Assembly (NCBI GenBank): GCA_905480255.1
Contig: CAJQPR010000036.1
Location: 1-64,000, forward strand
Direction: 5' to 3'
DNA: 64,000 nt
Source of the DNA: an uncultured Woeseiaceae bacterium
Lineage (GTDB): Bacteria; Pseudomonadota; Gammaproteobacteria; Steroidobacterales; Woeseiaceae
Shown here: positions 50,122 through 61,485 of the stretch, one piece after another
Numbering within the stretch: position 1 is the stretch's first letter
How the letters are laid out: every line of letters begins with the position of its first letter
The notes under the pieces: generated by a model
What the model saw: only the letters and a program-made list of their open reading frames with translations
Database searches by the model: none
What the model was told of the DNA's origin: nothing
Position numbers and translations under genes: made by a program

Positions 50122-50206
50122 AGTGGCGGCATTCTAACCTGAATAATTGGCGAGCGAACTCGCTTCGCGTGATAGATTCGCGCTCTGACAGGGTGTGGAA
50201 ATACAC

Positions 50207-51103
50207 GTGACGGAAAGAACGGTAGCAGAGCTGATTGAGGCGACGGCCAAGGTGTTCGACGAGGCGAATCTCGTTTATGGGCACGGGACGGACAACCCTC
50301 TTGATGAGTCGGCATACCTGGTTTTCGCGGTACTCGGCCTGAGCCACGACGACGCTGGGGCTGCGTATCAGTTGACTGTGGAGCCGGAAGATTGCAGACG
50401 CATCGACGAGCTGGCTGCAAGGCGGGTTCGTGAGAGGCTGCCCGTTGCCTACCTTGTTAACCAGGCGTGGTTTGCAGGGCTGGAGTTCTATGTGGATGAG
50501 CGAGTGCTTGTGCCGCGCTCGCCGCTGGCCGAATTGATCGCGGATCGGTTCGCGCCGTGGGCTCGGGCTGACAACATTCAAAGAATCCTGGATCTCGGTA
50601 CCGGAAGCGGCTGTATCGCAGTAGCCAGCGCGCTGGCATTGCCTGACGCAACGGTCGATGCAGTCGACATATCTGAGGACGCTCTTGCCGTGGCGGCGAT
50701 CAACGTCGAAAAACACGCTCTGTCCGACCGGCTCAACCTGGTTCAATCAGATTTCTTTGCCGACCTGCCGGAATCGCAATACAACATTATTGTCAGCAAT
50801 CCGCCTTATGTAGACGCCGGGGACATGGCCGGTCTCGCTCCTGAATTCGGACACGAACCCGAACTGGGCCTCGCCTCTGGCACCGACGGTCTGGATTCAG
50901 TGATAACGATCCTGCATGATGCCTCCCGATTCCTCGCGGATGACGGTATTCTCATCGTGGAAGTCGGCAACAGCCAGCGGGCACTGGAACGCAGGTTTCC
51001 GGATATTGCCTTTACCTGGCTGGAATTTGAAATGGGTGGGCAGGGCGTATTTCTGCTTGCTAAGGATGAGCTGGTGCGTCACCAGCAAAGTTTCTCAAAG
51101 TGA
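50207..51103 (+). CDS. prmB: 50S ribosomal protein L3 glutamine N5-methyltransferase
   Basis: [43 protein letters not shown]. Confidence 0.92.
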   Translation: MTERTVAELIEATAKVFDEANLVYGHGTDNPLDESAYLVFAVLGLSHDDAGAAYQLTVEPEDCRRIDELAARRVRERLPVAYLVNQAWFAGLEFYVDERVLVPRSPLAELIADRFAPWARADNIQRILDLGTGSGCIAVASALALPDATVDAVDISEDALAVAAINVEKHALSDRLNLVQSDFFADLPESQYNIIVSNPPYVDAGDMAGLAPEFGHEPELGLASGTDGLDSVITILHDASRFLADDGILIVEVGNSQRALERRFPDIAFTWLEFEMGGQGVFLLAKDELVRHQQSFSK

Positions 51104-51109
51104 AGGCGA

Positions 51110-52201
51110 ATGTCGGGTAACAGCATCGGGCGACTATTTACGGTGACGACCTTTGGCGAAAGTCACGGGCCGGCCATGGGCTGTGTGGTTGACGGTTGCC
51201 CGCCGGGCATGGAGCTCGCAGAGGATGATATCCAGGCGGATCTTGAGCGCCGTCGGCCGGGGACGTCGCGACATACAACGCAGCGGCAGGAACCCGACCA
51301 GGTGAAGATTTTGTCGGGCGTTTTCGAAGGCGTGACCACCGGCACGCCGATCGGTTTGCTGATTGAAAATGTCGATCAGCGCTCGCGGGATTACAGCAAG
51401 ATCAAGGACAAATTCCGCCCGGGACATGCTGATTACACGTATCAACAGAAGTATGGCATCCGGGATTATCGCGGCGGCGGTCGTTCATCCGCTCGCGAGA
51501 CTACTATGCGCGTGGCTGCCGGGGCTATTGCCCGGAAATACCTGCGTGAAAGGCTCGGAACAGAAATTCATGGTTACGTTTCTCAACTTGGCCCTATCGA
51601 GCTGGCTGCCACCGATTTGGGCGCGGTCAACAAGAACCCGTTTTTTTGTGCGGATCCGGAAAAGCTTCCGCAACTTGAGAAATTTATGGACGACCTCAGG
51701 GCGGAAGGCGATTCGATAGGCGCAAAGATCAGCGTTTTGGCAAGTCATGTGCCGCCCGGGCTCGGTGAGCCCGTGTTCGACAAGCTTGAGGCGAGCCTTG
51801 CACACGGCTTGATGAGCATCAATGCAGTGAAGGGCGTCGAGCTCGGCGCCGGGTTTTCTTCCGTTTGTCAGAAGGGCAGCGAGCATCGTGACGAAATTTC
51901 ACCCGACGGCTTTGCCAAGAATGACGCCGGCGGGACGCTCGGAGGCATTTCGTCCGGCCAGGACATTCTTGCAAGCATCGCGCTGAAGCCGACGTCCAGT
52001 ATCAGCAAGCCAGGCGCGACAATAGACAAAGAAGGCAACGAAGCCGAAATTGTGACAACCGGGCGCCATGATCCCTGCGTAGGCCTGCGGGCTACGCCTA
52101 TAGCTGAGGCCATGGTTGCGCTTGTTCTGATGGATCACTACCTTAGGCATCGGGCACAGAATGCCGACGTAGAAGCAACAACGCCTGTCGTTACCGACTG
52201 A
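51110..52201 (+). CDS. aroC: Chorismate synthase
   Basis: [61 protein letters not shown]. Confidence 0.96.
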   Translation: MSGNSIGRLFTVTTFGESHGPAMGCVVDGCPPGMELAEDDIQADLERRRPGTSRHTTQRQEPDQVKILSGVFEGVTTGTPIGLLIENVDQRSRDYSKIKDKFRPGHADYTYQQKYGIRDYRGGGRSSARETTMRVAAGAIARKYLRERLGTEIHGYVSQLGPIELAATDLGAVNKNPFFCADPEKLPQLEKFMDDLRAEGDSIGAKISVLASHVPPGLGEPVFDKLEASLAHGLMSINAVKGVELGAGFSSVCQKGSEHRDEISPDGFAKNDAGGTLGGISSGQDILASIALKPTSSISKPGATIDKEGNEAEIVTTGRHDPCVGLRATPIAEAMVALVLMDHYLRHRAQNADVEATTPVVTD

Positions 52202-52238
52202 TTCCCAACCCCCCCAATTAACGGAAAGCTCTAATCTA

Positions 52239-53261
52239 ATGTCAGATACCTATGATGTAGCTGTGGTCGGCGCGACTGGTGTCGTTGGCGAGGCATTGTT
52301 CGAAATTCTTGCCGAGCGGAAATTTCCGGTCGGAAAAATCTACGCCCTTGCGAGCGAGAAATCCGTCGGCAAGACCGTTCTTTTTGGAAAGAAGATGCTG
52401 GACGTGGAAGATCTCGCCAGCTTCGACTTCAAAAAAGCGCAGATCGGTCTGTTTTCGGCAGGAGCATCTGTATCGGAAGAGTTTGCGCCAAAGGCTGCGG
52501 CTGCTGGTTGTGTCGTCATCGATAATACGTCCCGGTTTCGGTACGACGACGACGTCCCGCTGGTCATTCCGGAGGTCAACCCCGAAAAGATTGCGGATTT
52601 CAAAAATTCGGGAATTATCGCCAACCCGAATTGTTCTACCATCCAGATGCTGGTCGCGTTAAAGCCGATTTACGATGTAGCGGGTATCACGAGGATAAAC
52701 GTGGCGACTTACCAGGCAGTATCAGGCGCCGGACGAGCGGCAGTTGAGGACCTGGCGAAACACTCCGTTTCGATGATGAGCGGCAAGCCGGTTGAAACTA
52801 AAGGTGACGCCAAACAGATCGCCTTTAACGCTGTTCCGCATATTGACGTGTTTCAGGACAACGGCTATACGAAAGAAGAGATGAAGATGGTCTGGGAGAC
52901 CTGGAAAATCATGGGAGACGACGCGATTGCGGTGAATCCCACCGCGGTTCGTATTCCGACGTTTTTCGGCCATTCTGAGGCGGTACATATAGAGACGCGA
53001 GACAAGATTTCTGCGGCAGAAGTGTGCGCGCTGCTGGAGAAGGCACCGGGGGTTGAATTGATGGATGGAACCGACACGGGGCATTACCCGACGGCTGTAA
53101 CGGACGCATCCGGTAACGATCCGGTTTTCGTTGGCCGAGTTCGGGAAGACATCAGCCATCCGACCGGAATCAATCTCTGGATCGTGGCTGATAACATTCG
53201 TAAGGGCGCGGCTCTAAATAGCGTCCAAATAGCTGAAATATTGGCGAAAAACTATTTATAA
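52239..53261 (+). CDS. asd: Aspartate-semialdehyde dehydrogenase
   Basis: VAVVGATGVVGEALFEIL, IANPNCSTIQMLVALKPI (catalytic Cys), AVSGAGRAAVEDL. Confidence 0.95.
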   Translation: MSDTYDVAVVGATGVVGEALFEILAERKFPVGKIYALASEKSVGKTVLFGKKMLDVEDLASFDFKKAQIGLFSAGASVSEEFAPKAAAAGCVVIDNTSRFRYDDDVPLVIPEVNPEKIADFKNSGIIANPNCSTIQMLVALKPIYDVAGITRINVATYQAVSGAGRAAVEDLAKHSVSMMSGKPVETKGDAKQIAFNAVPHIDVFQDNGYTKEEMKMVWETWKIMGDDAIAVNPTAVRIPTFFGHSEAVHIETRDKISAAEVCALLEKAPGVELMDGTDTGHYPTAVTDASGNDPVFVGRVREDISHPTGINLWIVADNIRKGAALNSVQIAEILAKNYL

Positions 53262-53360
53262 GCTATAGTTCGCTACGAAGCGTAAGGGCATCTTCTTTTA
53301 TCAATCAAGCTCCGGAGCGGTCCGTTTCTGACGGAAATTGGGGAGCTGGAGAACCAAACT

Positions 53361-56300
53361 ATGTCGCCAGGACATATTCGTGTATGGCTGCTAGTGCCAT
53401 TCCTGTTGCTTGCGAGTCAGGCATGGGCACTGGGCCTCGGAGATATACGACTCAGTTCAGCATTAAATGAGCCGTTGCGAGCGGAGATTGAACTTCTCGC
53501 TGCAACACCGGAAGAGCTCAATAACCTGACAATTCAGCTTGCCTCGCAGGAGACATTCCAGCGATACGATCTTGAGCGGCCGTTATTTCTGACCCGCGTC
53601 CAGTTCCAGATCGTCAAATCCGGACGTGCCGACGGCAATGTTGTTCGTATCACTTCATCTGAGCCGATAACCGAGCCTTTCATTACCTTCCTTGTCGAAG
53701 CTGCCTGGTCGCGTGGCCGGCTACTTCGCGAATACACGCTGCTCCTTGATCCGCCAACGTTTGCGCCACCGCCCGCGACGCAGGCAGCACAGCCTGTTGC
53801 CGCGCCAACACGCGCCGCACCGGCTGACAGTGGCCAGATACAACGTCAGGCACCGCAACAAGAGGCACCGCCGCCGCCGCCAGCTCGTCCGCCGGTTCAG
53901 GCACCCGTTCGGCAGCCCGTGCAGTCGACGCCGCCTTCTCAGCCGGAAACCGCGGCACCGACCCCAACCGCGTCACCGGCGGAGGCGCCAGCCGCAACAT
54001 CCGATCCTGATGACTCATTTGGTCAGCCCGACTTTGATACTACGGCGGGCGGAGATCTGCTTATTCAGCGCGGTGACACGCTGTGGGGTATTACCCAGAG
54101 AGTGCGGCCTGATTCGCGGCTGACAATCAACCAGACGATGCTGGCGATTTACGAAGCCAATCCGGAAGCGTTCGAGGGGAACATCAACAGGATGAAGGCT
54201 GGGGCCAGCCTGCGAATCCCAAGTGCTGATGACATTTTCCGGATCAGTCGCAGCAATGCATTCATTGAAGTTCGGCGGCAAAACGTCATGTGGCGGGGTG
54301 AACCATTTGAGCCCGCACAACCGACAGTTGCCGCGGAAGACACGCAACCAAGTCTGACGCTGGTTCCGCCAGATGAAGAAGACGACATTTCCCTTTCTGA
54401 CACGAGTGTCGATACTGGCGCGGAGGCTCCGGTTGAAGATGCGGCGGACGATGTCTTCGTCGATCCGGTCGAGCAAAGAATTGGCGAAATCGAGGCCATT
54501 CTGGAAGATCAGGATGCATTGATCGAAATTCCAAGCAACGAGCTTGCCGCGCTGCGCACAGAACTCGCCGAGTTGCGCGGTGAAGAATTGCCGCTGGACG
54601 AGGCACCGGTTGATGATCTTCTGATTGAAGATGAAGTTGAAGATGACGCGGTTGCAATCGACGATGAGATCCTCGCCGATGACACTGTGGAGCCGGAAGT
54701 TGATACGGCACCGCAGGTTGTATCCCGGCCGACCCAGGAAGAGAGCATCGTCGATACGATTCTCGGCTATCTCACCAATTTCTGGGTTCTCATTGGCGCC
54801 GCGCTGGTCGCGACTGTTGGAATTCTGTTCTGGTTTATGCGTCGCGCAGCCAAACGTGATGATGAAGAGGCGACCGGTGTCTGGGAAGCGCTTGATTCAG
54901 ATGAGATGGACCCAGAGTCATTGGCATCGACAGAACGATTGAGCGCACTTGCTACCCGCAGTGACGAGGACTCTATCGTCGTGGTTGAAACGCAAGAGTC
55001 GCCCCCGGTCGAAATGCCGGGTATGTCCGATACGATGGAAGCACCGGCAGTTGAAGAGCAGGTGGAGCCTGACTTCCCGCCGATGGAGGAGTTTGGCACG
55101 CCGGCGGATGCACCGACTGCAGCCGTGGAACAGGCCAGCCAGACCGGAGTAAACAAGGCGCTGGAAGACACCTTTAGCAGCGAGACTGCTATTAATCTTG
55201 ATCAGACCGATCCGGTTGCCGAGGCTGATTTCCATATGGCCTATGGCCTGTATGACCAGGCAGCGGATCTCATCAACGGAGCGCTCGCAGCTGAGCCGGA
55301 CCGACAGGACCTGCTTGCGAAACTCTGTGAAATCTATTTCGTCTGGGGTAACCGCGATGCCTTTATTGATGCGGCCGGGCAGCTGAAGTCGCGGGTCGGC
55401 GATAGCTCAGATACTGAATGGGACAAGATCGTGATCATGGGACAGCAGATTGCTGGTGACCACGAAATGTTCACAGGTGTAAGCGCGGAGGGTGTTACTA
55501 AAGCAGTTGATTTGTCATTCGAAGAAGGTATGGGTGATGCCCCCGACCTGGACATGGATTTTGCTACAGACGCCGATTCTGACGGGAGTGACGTGATCGA
55601 CCTCGGCGCCCAGCTTGGCGCAGAAGCCAATATCGTTGGCGACGACACCGGCCAGGTACTGATACCGCCGGATAGTGGCTCGGGAATCGATTTCAGTCTC
55701 GGTGAAACGGCGGAGAACGATGCAGTTGAAGACGCAGGGATTGAAGCTGTAGATGTTGAAGATGCAGCTATTGAGATCGAATCGTCAGTCACACGCGAGA
55801 TGCCTGATTTAGCGGCGCAAAGCCAGACGATTGAAGCGACAGCCGATGGCGAGCCTGCGGAAACGCCGACCATCGAACAGCAATTTCAAATGGAAGCGAC
55901 GGGTGAATTGCCCGCTATTTCAGAACCCGAGCCCGAATCAATTGGGACTCCGGAAATTGACGCAACTGCAGAGATCAATCTTGATGATCTGGGTCTGGAC
56001 CTCGATGGTCTGGACGAGACGGCGTTGGCGAGCGATCTGGAAGATGAACATGAGGTAAGCGATCTCGACGACACCGCAACGAGCCAGGGGCTTCAGATTG
56101 ATGATCTGGCGATCACCGGCACAAATGTCGAATTTGATGCTGGTTCACTTGCAGAAACCGGGCGCAACGAAGCAGTTGAGGCGGCTGATTCGCTGGATGA
56201 CACCAGCCGCAACAAGGGGCTCGATGTAGGCGACGACACTGGAAACACTAGTATTCAGGAAGCAATTGACGCTACCGGCATTCAGGAAGCACTTGATGCA

Positions 56301-57122
56301 ACCGGCATTCAGGAAGCAATTGACGCCACCGGCATTCAGCAAGCACTTGATGCAACCGGCGAGCTGCCTTCGCTCGCGGACGATGAAGCCACCCAAATGG
56401 CATCACTCGATGATGACCATGAGGAGGATACAGACGTCGGAATAGATACAAGTCTTCTGGACGCAACCGGGCAAACGCAGGTTTTGACCGAAGATATGGC
56501 GGTGGACACTATAACGGGCCTTCACCCGAACCTGTCTGATGGTGATGCAACAATGTTGGCCCCGGCCTACGGCGAAGAGGATGTCGTCGAACCTGCTTCG
56601 GACGATGCTGCAACATTGCTGGCGCCATTGGACGAGGATGAAGATGAAGGTGACTTCGACTTTGCGAAAACCGAAGCACTGCCGAAAAATGTATTCAGCC
56701 CGGATATGTCGACGGACGACACGGGCAGGATGCCAGGACTGGCGGGCAGCACGGATATGGATCTTGACCTCGACGATCTGACGGCAGCACTGAAGGTCAG
56801 CGAAGTTGGCGACACTATCAACCAGGTTCGCGACGATGCGACTGTGGAGCAGCCGAGAATTCGTCCCGACCAGATGATGGACCAGGACGACGACACCGCA
56901 GAGACAGGCATCACACAGGCGCTTTCGCCGGAAGATTTGTCCGGCGATCTGCATGATGCGAGAACGATGACTGAGGTTGGTACCAAACTTGACCTCGCGC
57001 GGGCCTACGTAGACATGGGCGACCCGAGCGGCGCCCGGAGCATCCTGGATGAGGTTCTGGATGAAGGCGACGAAGGTCAGAAGCAACAGGCGCAGCAACT
57101 CATTGACTCGTTACCTGACTAA
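53361..57122 (+). CDS. fimV: FimV, full-length with LysM and C-terminal TPR-type domain
   Basis: ALGLGDIRLSSALNEPLRAEIELL; LysM LLIQRGDTLWGITQRVRP; acidic region; C-terminus LDLARAYVDMGDPSGARSILDEVLDEGDEGQKQQAQQL. Confidence 0.92.
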   Translation: MSPGHIRVWLLVPFLLLASQAWALGLGDIRLSSALNEPLRAEIELLAATPEELNNLTIQLASQETFQRYDLERPLFLTRVQFQIVKSGRADGNVVRITSSEPITEPFITFLVEAAWSRGRLLREYTLLLDPPTFAPPPATQAAQPVAAPTRAAPADSGQIQRQAPQQEAPPPPPARPPVQAPVRQPVQSTPPSQPETAAPTPTASPAEAPAATSDPDDSFGQPDFDTTAGGDLLIQRGDTLWGITQRVRPDSRLTINQTMLAIYEANPEAFEGNINRMKAGASLRIPSADDIFRISRSNAFIEVRRQNVMWRGEPFEPAQPTVAAEDTQPSLTLVPPDEEDDISLSDTSVDTGAEAPVEDAADDVFVDPVEQRIGEIEAILEDQDALIEIPSNELAALRTELAELRGEELPLDEAPVDDLLIEDEVEDDAVAIDDEILADDTVEPEVDTAPQVVSRPTQEESIVDTILGYLTNFWVLIGAALVATVGILFWFMRRAAKRDDEEATGVWEALDSDEMDPESLASTERLSALATRSDEDSIVVVETQESPPVEMPGMSDTMEAPAVEEQVEPDFPPMEEFGTPADAPTAAVEQASQTGVNKALEDTFSSETAINLDQTDPVAEADFHMAYGLYDQAADLINGALAAEPDRQDLLAKLCEIYFVWGNRDAFIDAAGQLKSRVGDSSDTEWDKIVIMGQQIAGDHEMFTGVSAEGVTKAVDLSFEEGMGDAPDLDMDFATDADSDGSDVIDLGAQLGAEANIVGDDTGQVLIPPDSGSGIDFSLGETAENDAVEDAGIEAVDVEDAAIEIESSVTREMPDLAAQSQTIEATADGEPAETPTIEQQFQMEATGELPAISEPEPESIGTPEIDATAEINLDDLGLDLDGLDETALASDLEDEHEVSDLDDTATSQGLQIDDLAITGTNVEFDAGSLAETGRNEAVEAADSLDDTSRNKGLDVGDDTGNTSIQEAIDATGIQEALDATGIQEAIDATGIQQALDATGELPSLADDEATQMASLDDDHEEDTDVGIDTSLLDATGQTQVLTEDMAVDTITGLHPNLSDGDATMLAPAYGEEDVVEPASDDAATLLAPLDEDEDEGDFDFAKTEALPKNVFSPDMSTDDTGRMPGLAGSTDMDLDLDDLTAALKVSEVGDTINQVRDDATVEQPRIRPDQMMDQDDDTAETGITQALSPEDLSGDLHDARTMTEVGTKLDLARAYVDMGDPSGARSILDEVLDEGDEGQKQQAQQLIDSLPD
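56253..56360 (+). repeat. Four tandem 27-bp repeats inside fimV encoding IQ(E/Q)A(I/L)DATG units
   Basis: Units at 56253, 56280, 56307 and 56334, alternating I-type and L-type versions. Confidence 0.9.
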
Positions 57123-57213
57123 AATCAGCCGAGTGCGGTGAATGTCACGCGACGCTGAATTGCGTCCGGACAAGGCCGATCGTTTTTCGCTCATCCAATT
57201 CTGAACAATCACT

Positions 57214-58014
57214 ATGCGAGTCGCACTAGGCATCGAGTATGACGGTACAGGCTACGTTGGCTGGCAACGTCAAAAGTCGGGTACCGGTGTTCAGGAACTG
57301 GTTGAGGGTGCGCTTGCGCTTGTGGCCGATGAACCTGTAGAAACCGTCTGCGCTGGTCGCACGGACTCCGGCGTGCACGCCGCTGGGCAGGTTGCCCACT
57401 TCGACACCACGGCAGAACGATCGGCCAGGGGCTGGTTGCTTGGCGTCAACTCCAATCTTCCGGATGACATCAACGCAACCTGGGCGAAAGAGGTCGATCA
57501 GGATTTTCACGCGCGTTTTTCTGCTGAATGCAGAACTTATCGGTACCTGATTCTGAATCGACTCGCACGATCCGGGCTTTTTCATCGGCGAGCCTGGTGG
57601 GTGCATGAACCGCTGGACGCATCCGCAATGCAGCTGGGTGGCAATTTGCTCCTCGGCAAGCACGATTTTTCATCTTTTCGGGCTGCTGGTTGCCAGGCCG
57701 CAACTGCCGTTCGCGAGGTTACGAACCTGACCGTTCGGCGCGAGGATTGCTGGGTTGTCGTTTCCATCACTGCCAACGCATTCTTGCAGCACATGGTCAG
57801 GAATATCACCGGTACCCTGGTCGCAATCGGACGGGGTGAAGAGCAACCTGACTGGGCGAAGTCAGTTCTTGATCGGACCGACCGCAAAGCGGCCGGCATC
57901 GCCGCACCGCCGCAAGGACTCACATTTGCCGGAGTCCGCTATCCGGAAAAATTCGGCGTACCTCCTGGAAATGGGGACAGTATCGGTTTTAACGTTTATG
58001 ATTCGATCCTATGA
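57214..58014 (+). CDS. truA: tRNA pseudouridine(38-40) synthase
   Basis: [37 protein letters not shown]. Confidence 0.95.
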   Translation: MRVALGIEYDGTGYVGWQRQKSGTGVQELVEGALALVADEPVETVCAGRTDSGVHAAGQVAHFDTTAERSARGWLLGVNSNLPDDINATWAKEVDQDFHARFSAECRTYRYLILNRLARSGLFHRRAWWVHEPLDASAMQLGGNLLLGKHDFSSFRAAGCQAATAVREVTNLTVRREDCWVVVSITANAFLQHMVRNITGTLVAIGRGEEQPDWAKSVLDRTDRKAAGIAAPPQGLTFAGVRYPEKFGVPPGNGDSIGFNVYDSIL

Positions 58015-58874
58015 GCTGGTTTGAAAAATTAATGCCGTCGCGCATCAGCACTGAGAGGCGTACTCGATCTGTACCGCAGGGCGTCTGGATGAAATGCGCA
58101 AAGTGCGATGAGCAACTCTATCGCAAGGAAGTCGAGCGTAACCTGGGCGTGTGCCCCAAATGCGACCATCACATGCGAATTGGGGCCCGGACCCGGCTGG
58201 ACTATTTTCTGGATCCGGATTCGCAGGAAGAGATTGCAGCTGACCTGGAGTCTCTGGACCCCTTGAAATTTCGCGACAGCAAACGGTATCGGGACCGTAT
58301 TTCTCAGGCACAAAAAAAGACTGGCGAAAAAGACGCCATTGTTGCGGTCAAGGGTGCGCTTAAGGGTCGTCCAATTGTTGCGTGTGCGTTTGAATTTGGC
58401 TTTATGGGCGGCTCGATGGGTTCTGTTGTCGGTGAAAAATTTTGCAGGGCTGCCGCCGTCAGTGAAGAAACCCGAGCTCCGTTGATTTCGTTTTCGGCAA
58501 GTGGCGGGGCCCGGATGCAGGAAGCGCTGTTCTCATTGCTGCAAATGGCCAAGACGTCGGCTGCACTTGCGGCTTTGGCAGAGAAGAAAATTCCATTTGT
58601 ATCCGTGCTGACAGACCCAACGACAGGCGGTGTCTCGGCAAGTCTTGCGATGCTTGGCGATGTCAATATTGCTGAGCCGAAAGCGCTGATCGGTTTCGCC
58701 GGACCCAGGGTTATCGAGCAGACAGTTGGTCAAAAACTGCCTGAAGGGTTTCAGCGAAGCGAATTCCTGCTGGATCATGGCGCCATAGACATGATTGTCG
58801 ATCGCCGCCAGCTTCGCGGCCAGGTTGCGGACCTGCTGGCCAAATTCGAAAACCGTCCCGCACCTGCCGACTAG
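58011..58874 (+). CDS. accD: Acetyl-CoA carboxylase carboxyltransferase subunit beta
   Basis: [33 protein letters not shown] zinc ribbon, [26 protein letters not shown]. Confidence 0.96.
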   Translation: MSWFEKLMPSRISTERRTRSVPQGVWMKCAKCDEQLYRKEVERNLGVCPKCDHHMRIGARTRLDYFLDPDSQEEIAADLESLDPLKFRDSKRYRDRISQAQKKTGEKDAIVAVKGALKGRPIVACAFEFGFMGGSMGSVVGEKFCRAAAVSEETRAPLISFSASGGARMQEALFSLLQMAKTSAALAALAEKKIPFVSVLTDPTTGGVSASLAMLGDVNIAEPKALIGFAGPRVIEQTVGQKLPEGFQRSEFLLDHGAIDMIVDRRQLRGQVADLLAKFENRPAPAD

Positions 58875-58886
58875 AGAAGCAGTGTC

Positions 58887-60188
58887 ATGAACCCGACCGG
58901 TTCATTGAACCCGACCGGTTCATTTCAGAATCTGAACGACTGGCTGCCCTGGCTGGAAACACTGTCGCCTCGTGAAATCGTCCTGGGACTTGATCGCGTT
59001 CAGGCTGTGCTTGATCGGCTGTCGATCCGCCGGCCCCGGCTTGTGATCAATGTTGCAGGAACGAATGGCAAAGGCTCAAGTGTCGCTATGCTCGAGGCAA
59101 TTCTGCTAGCTGATGGTGTGCGGACCGGCTGCTATACATCACCACACGTAACTCGCTATAACGAGAGAATTCGCATCGATCGCGTACCGGCAGCCGACAA
59201 GGAAATTGTCGCGGCTCTGGAACGAGTGGAAGCTGCTCGCGAAGATATCCCGTTAACATTTTTTGAATTTGGCACGCTTGCGGCCATTGTGGCATTCGAT
59301 GCTGCCAACGTGGATGCATGGATTCTCGAGGTTGGTATGGGCGGACGGCTCGATGCGGTGAATGCAATCGATCCTGACGCAAGCCTCATCACAAACGTAT
59401 CCCTCGATCATTGCGCCTGGCTCGGCAACGACACAGAATCGATTGCCCGGGAAAAAGCGGGGGTAATGCGCGGCTCGAAGCCGGTCGTATTTGGTTCAAA
59501 GTCGGTGCCAGATGCGATTCGGAAGGCTGCCAGCGACATCGGTGCGAATATGCTCTGTGCGGGCAAAGATTTTGCGTACGACCATAATCCGGAATCCACA
59601 ACCTGGAACTGGCGTGGACAGCGGCTGGAGTTAAATGACCTGAAGAAACCCGCGCTTTCCGGAGATGTACAACTGACGAACGCTGCTGCAGTGCTCGCCG
59701 TTCTGGAAGCGCTTCGATTGGATCATGTCTTGTCACCAGAAGCGGTTAGTGGCGCACTGACGTCCGTTGAACTGCAAGGACGCTTCCAGGTTGTAGATGA
59801 TCGATGGATCCTTGACGTAGGCCATAATCCTGCTGCCGCCGAAGCCCTGGCCAACGCGCTTCGGGACCGGAAAATTGGCGGAAAAATCGTGGCGGTCACC
59901 GGGATGATGGCCGACAAAGACATTGTTGGATTCGTGAAACCGCTGGCAGGCCTTGTTGATTCCTGGATTGCCGTTACGGCAGGAGGCGCGAGAGCCGAAT
60001 CCGCCGGCCGACTCGGCCGGAAGATAGCAAACGCTTGTGCCATTCCCTGCCGTTTGATCGAAGATCCCGAGGAGGCATTCCGCGTCGCCGACAAGCTTGC
60101 GAGTGATGACGATATTATTCTGGTCACGGGATCATTCTTTATTGTTGGTCCGGCTCTCGAGTGGCTGACAGCGCGCGAATCGCGCTAG
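58887..60188 (+). CDS. folC: Bifunctional folylpolyglutamate/dihydrofolate synthase
   Basis: INVAGTNGKGSSVAMLEAIL, TSPHVTRYNERIRI, VGMGGRLDAVNAI. Confidence 0.95.
   Translation: MNPTGSLNPTGSFQNLNDWLPWLETLSPREIVLGLDRVQAVLDRLSIRRPRLVINVAGTNGKGSSVAMLEAILLADGVRTGCYTSPHVTRYNERIRIDRVPAADKEIVAALERVEAAREDIPLTFFEFGTLAAIVAFDAANVDAWILEVGMGGRLDAVNAIDPDASLITNVSLDHCAWLGNDTESIAREKAGVMRGSKPVVFGSKSVPDAIRKAASDIGANMLCAGKDFAYDHNPESTTWNWRGQRLELNDLKKPALSGDVQLTNAAAVLAVLEALRLDHVLSPEAVSGALTSVELQGRFQVVDDRWILDVGHNPAAAEALANALRDRKIGGKIVAVTGMMADKDIVGFVKPLAGLVDSWIAVTAGGARAESAGRLGRKIANACAIPCRLIEDPEEAFRVADKLASDDDIILVTGSFFIVGPALEWLTARESR
58890..58925 (+). repeat. Direct duplication of an 18-bp unit at the 5' end of folC
   Basis: AACCCGACCGGTTCATTG followed by AACCCGACCGGTTCATTT, encoding NPTGSL-NPTGSF. 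Confidence 0.9.
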
Positions 60189-60231
60189 ATGCCCGTTGCT
60201 AGGTTATACTCGCGGCGCATGAGGCAAACCA

Positions 60232-60849
60232 ATGCATAACCTGTCGGACAAGGCTCTGAAAGAGCGAATCACGGGAGCCGTTGTCCTCGTGGTCTTCGCT
60301 ATCCTGGTCGTGCCGATTTTCCTGGATGGGCCTTCCAGCGAAGGAGAGATTGTCAGCGAAGCTGTCACCTTGCCGGGGCAGAATAACCAGGATCGAAAGC
60401 AACAGACCATCGTGCTGGACCAGGACCGCAGCCAGCCGGTGCCGGCGTCACGAACGCAGGTCGCTCCTCAGGCTTCCCAGCAACAATCCGTACCGCCGCC
60501 GACCGAGAAAAAACCGGAGGTCAGCGCTTCACAACCGAGCGCGCCTGCCAGCGCGCCCGCAACTGAAGCAACCGTGGCCGCTGAATTGCCGGACAATTCT
60601 GCGAAAACCTCGACAACTGGTATGTGGGCTGTGCAGCTTGGCAGCTTTTCAGCTCAGGAAAATGCCGAGCGGCTTGCATCGACCTTGCGTGAGCAAGGCT
60701 ACGCGGCTTTTCTCAGCCAGGTCCAAAAAGACTCGGGACAATTGCACAGGGTGCGCATTGGGCCGCAGAAGGATCGGGAGAGCGCAGAGGCCATCGCGGC
60801 TCAGCTTGCCAAAAGTGGCCATAACGGCCAGGTTGTTCCACACCCGTAA
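60232..60849 (+). CDS. dedD: SPOR-domain cell-division protein, DedD-like
   Basis: LKERITGAVVLVVFAILVVPIFLDGP TM; C-terminal WAVQLGSFSAQENAERLASTLREQGYAAFL SPOR domain. Confidence 0.88.
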   Translation: MHNLSDKALKERITGAVVLVVFAILVVPIFLDGPSSEGEIVSEAVTLPGQNNQDRKQQTIVLDQDRSQPVPASRTQVAPQASQQQSVPPPTEKKPEVSASQPSAPASAPATEATVAAELPDNSAKTSTTGMWAVQLGSFSAQENAERLASTLREQGYAAFLSQVQKDSGQLHRVRIGPQKDRESAEAIAAQLAKSGHNGQVVPHP

Positions 60850-60927
60850 GTGAAGATGTTATTCGTTCTGTTAGAATCCCGACTCCGATTGCGGTTTCGC
60901 CTGAAAACTTAATAGCCAAAGCCACTG

Positions 60928-61455
60928 ATGCAAATCGTCGATATAGTCATCATCGTTGCCGCACTCGCCAGTGTTGTCTTCGGGTGGTTTCGTGGGCTCA
61001 TTCGGGAAGCAATATCTATCGCCGCGCTACTTGTAGCGATCTGGGCGGCAATGCGCCTGGGACCGACGGCAGGTGGCTGGTTGGGCGGCACCATTGATTC
61101 GACTGAATTGCAGCTATGGTCTGGTCGATTCCTCGTCTTCATCATCGTCCTCGCGCTCGGTGCAGTCACGGGATGGGCAATCTCAAAAATTGTTCACTTA
61201 TCCGGGCTGTCCGGTTTTGATCGTGCCCTGGGCGGATTTTTTGGCCTGTTGCGTGCGGCCTTATTTGTCGGCGTGTTTGTTCTGACCGGCCGATATACCG
61301 GTGTGGATTCCGAACTGTGGTGGCTGAATTCAAGAATAATCCCGTATGGCGAATATGTCGCTGACTGGATTATCGTGATGGCTCCGCGTGGGGTGGAAAT
61401 GCTGCAGCCGGAAAATTTTCCTGAAGGCTTTGATATCGAAATTCCCGACCTCTAG
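60928..61455 (+). CDS. cvpA: CvpA family membrane protein
   Basis: VDIVIIVAALASVVFGWFRGLIREAISIAALLVAIW, GFDRALGGFFGLLRAAL. Confidence 0.93.
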   Translation: MQIVDIVIIVAALASVVFGWFRGLIREAISIAALLVAIWAAMRLGPTAGGWLGGTIDSTELQLWSGRFLVFIIVLALGAVTGWAISKIVHLSGLSGFDRALGGFFGLLRAALFVGVFVLTGRYTGVDSELWWLNSRIIPYGEYVADWIIVMAPRGVEMLQPENFPEGFDIEIPDL

Positions 61456-61485
61456 CCGAACTGAAAAAAGGACTAAATCAGAAAC

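Noticed and set aside
53692-54123. Arg-rich 143-aa plus-strand ORF
   Set aside because: Out-of-frame translation of the Pro/Ala-rich region of fimV.
56253-56360. Regular tandem repeats that could suggest a CRISPR or VNTR element
   Set aside because: As a CRISPR: units are contiguous without spacers and encode in-frame 9-aa repeats in FimV. Kept only as a coding minisatellite.
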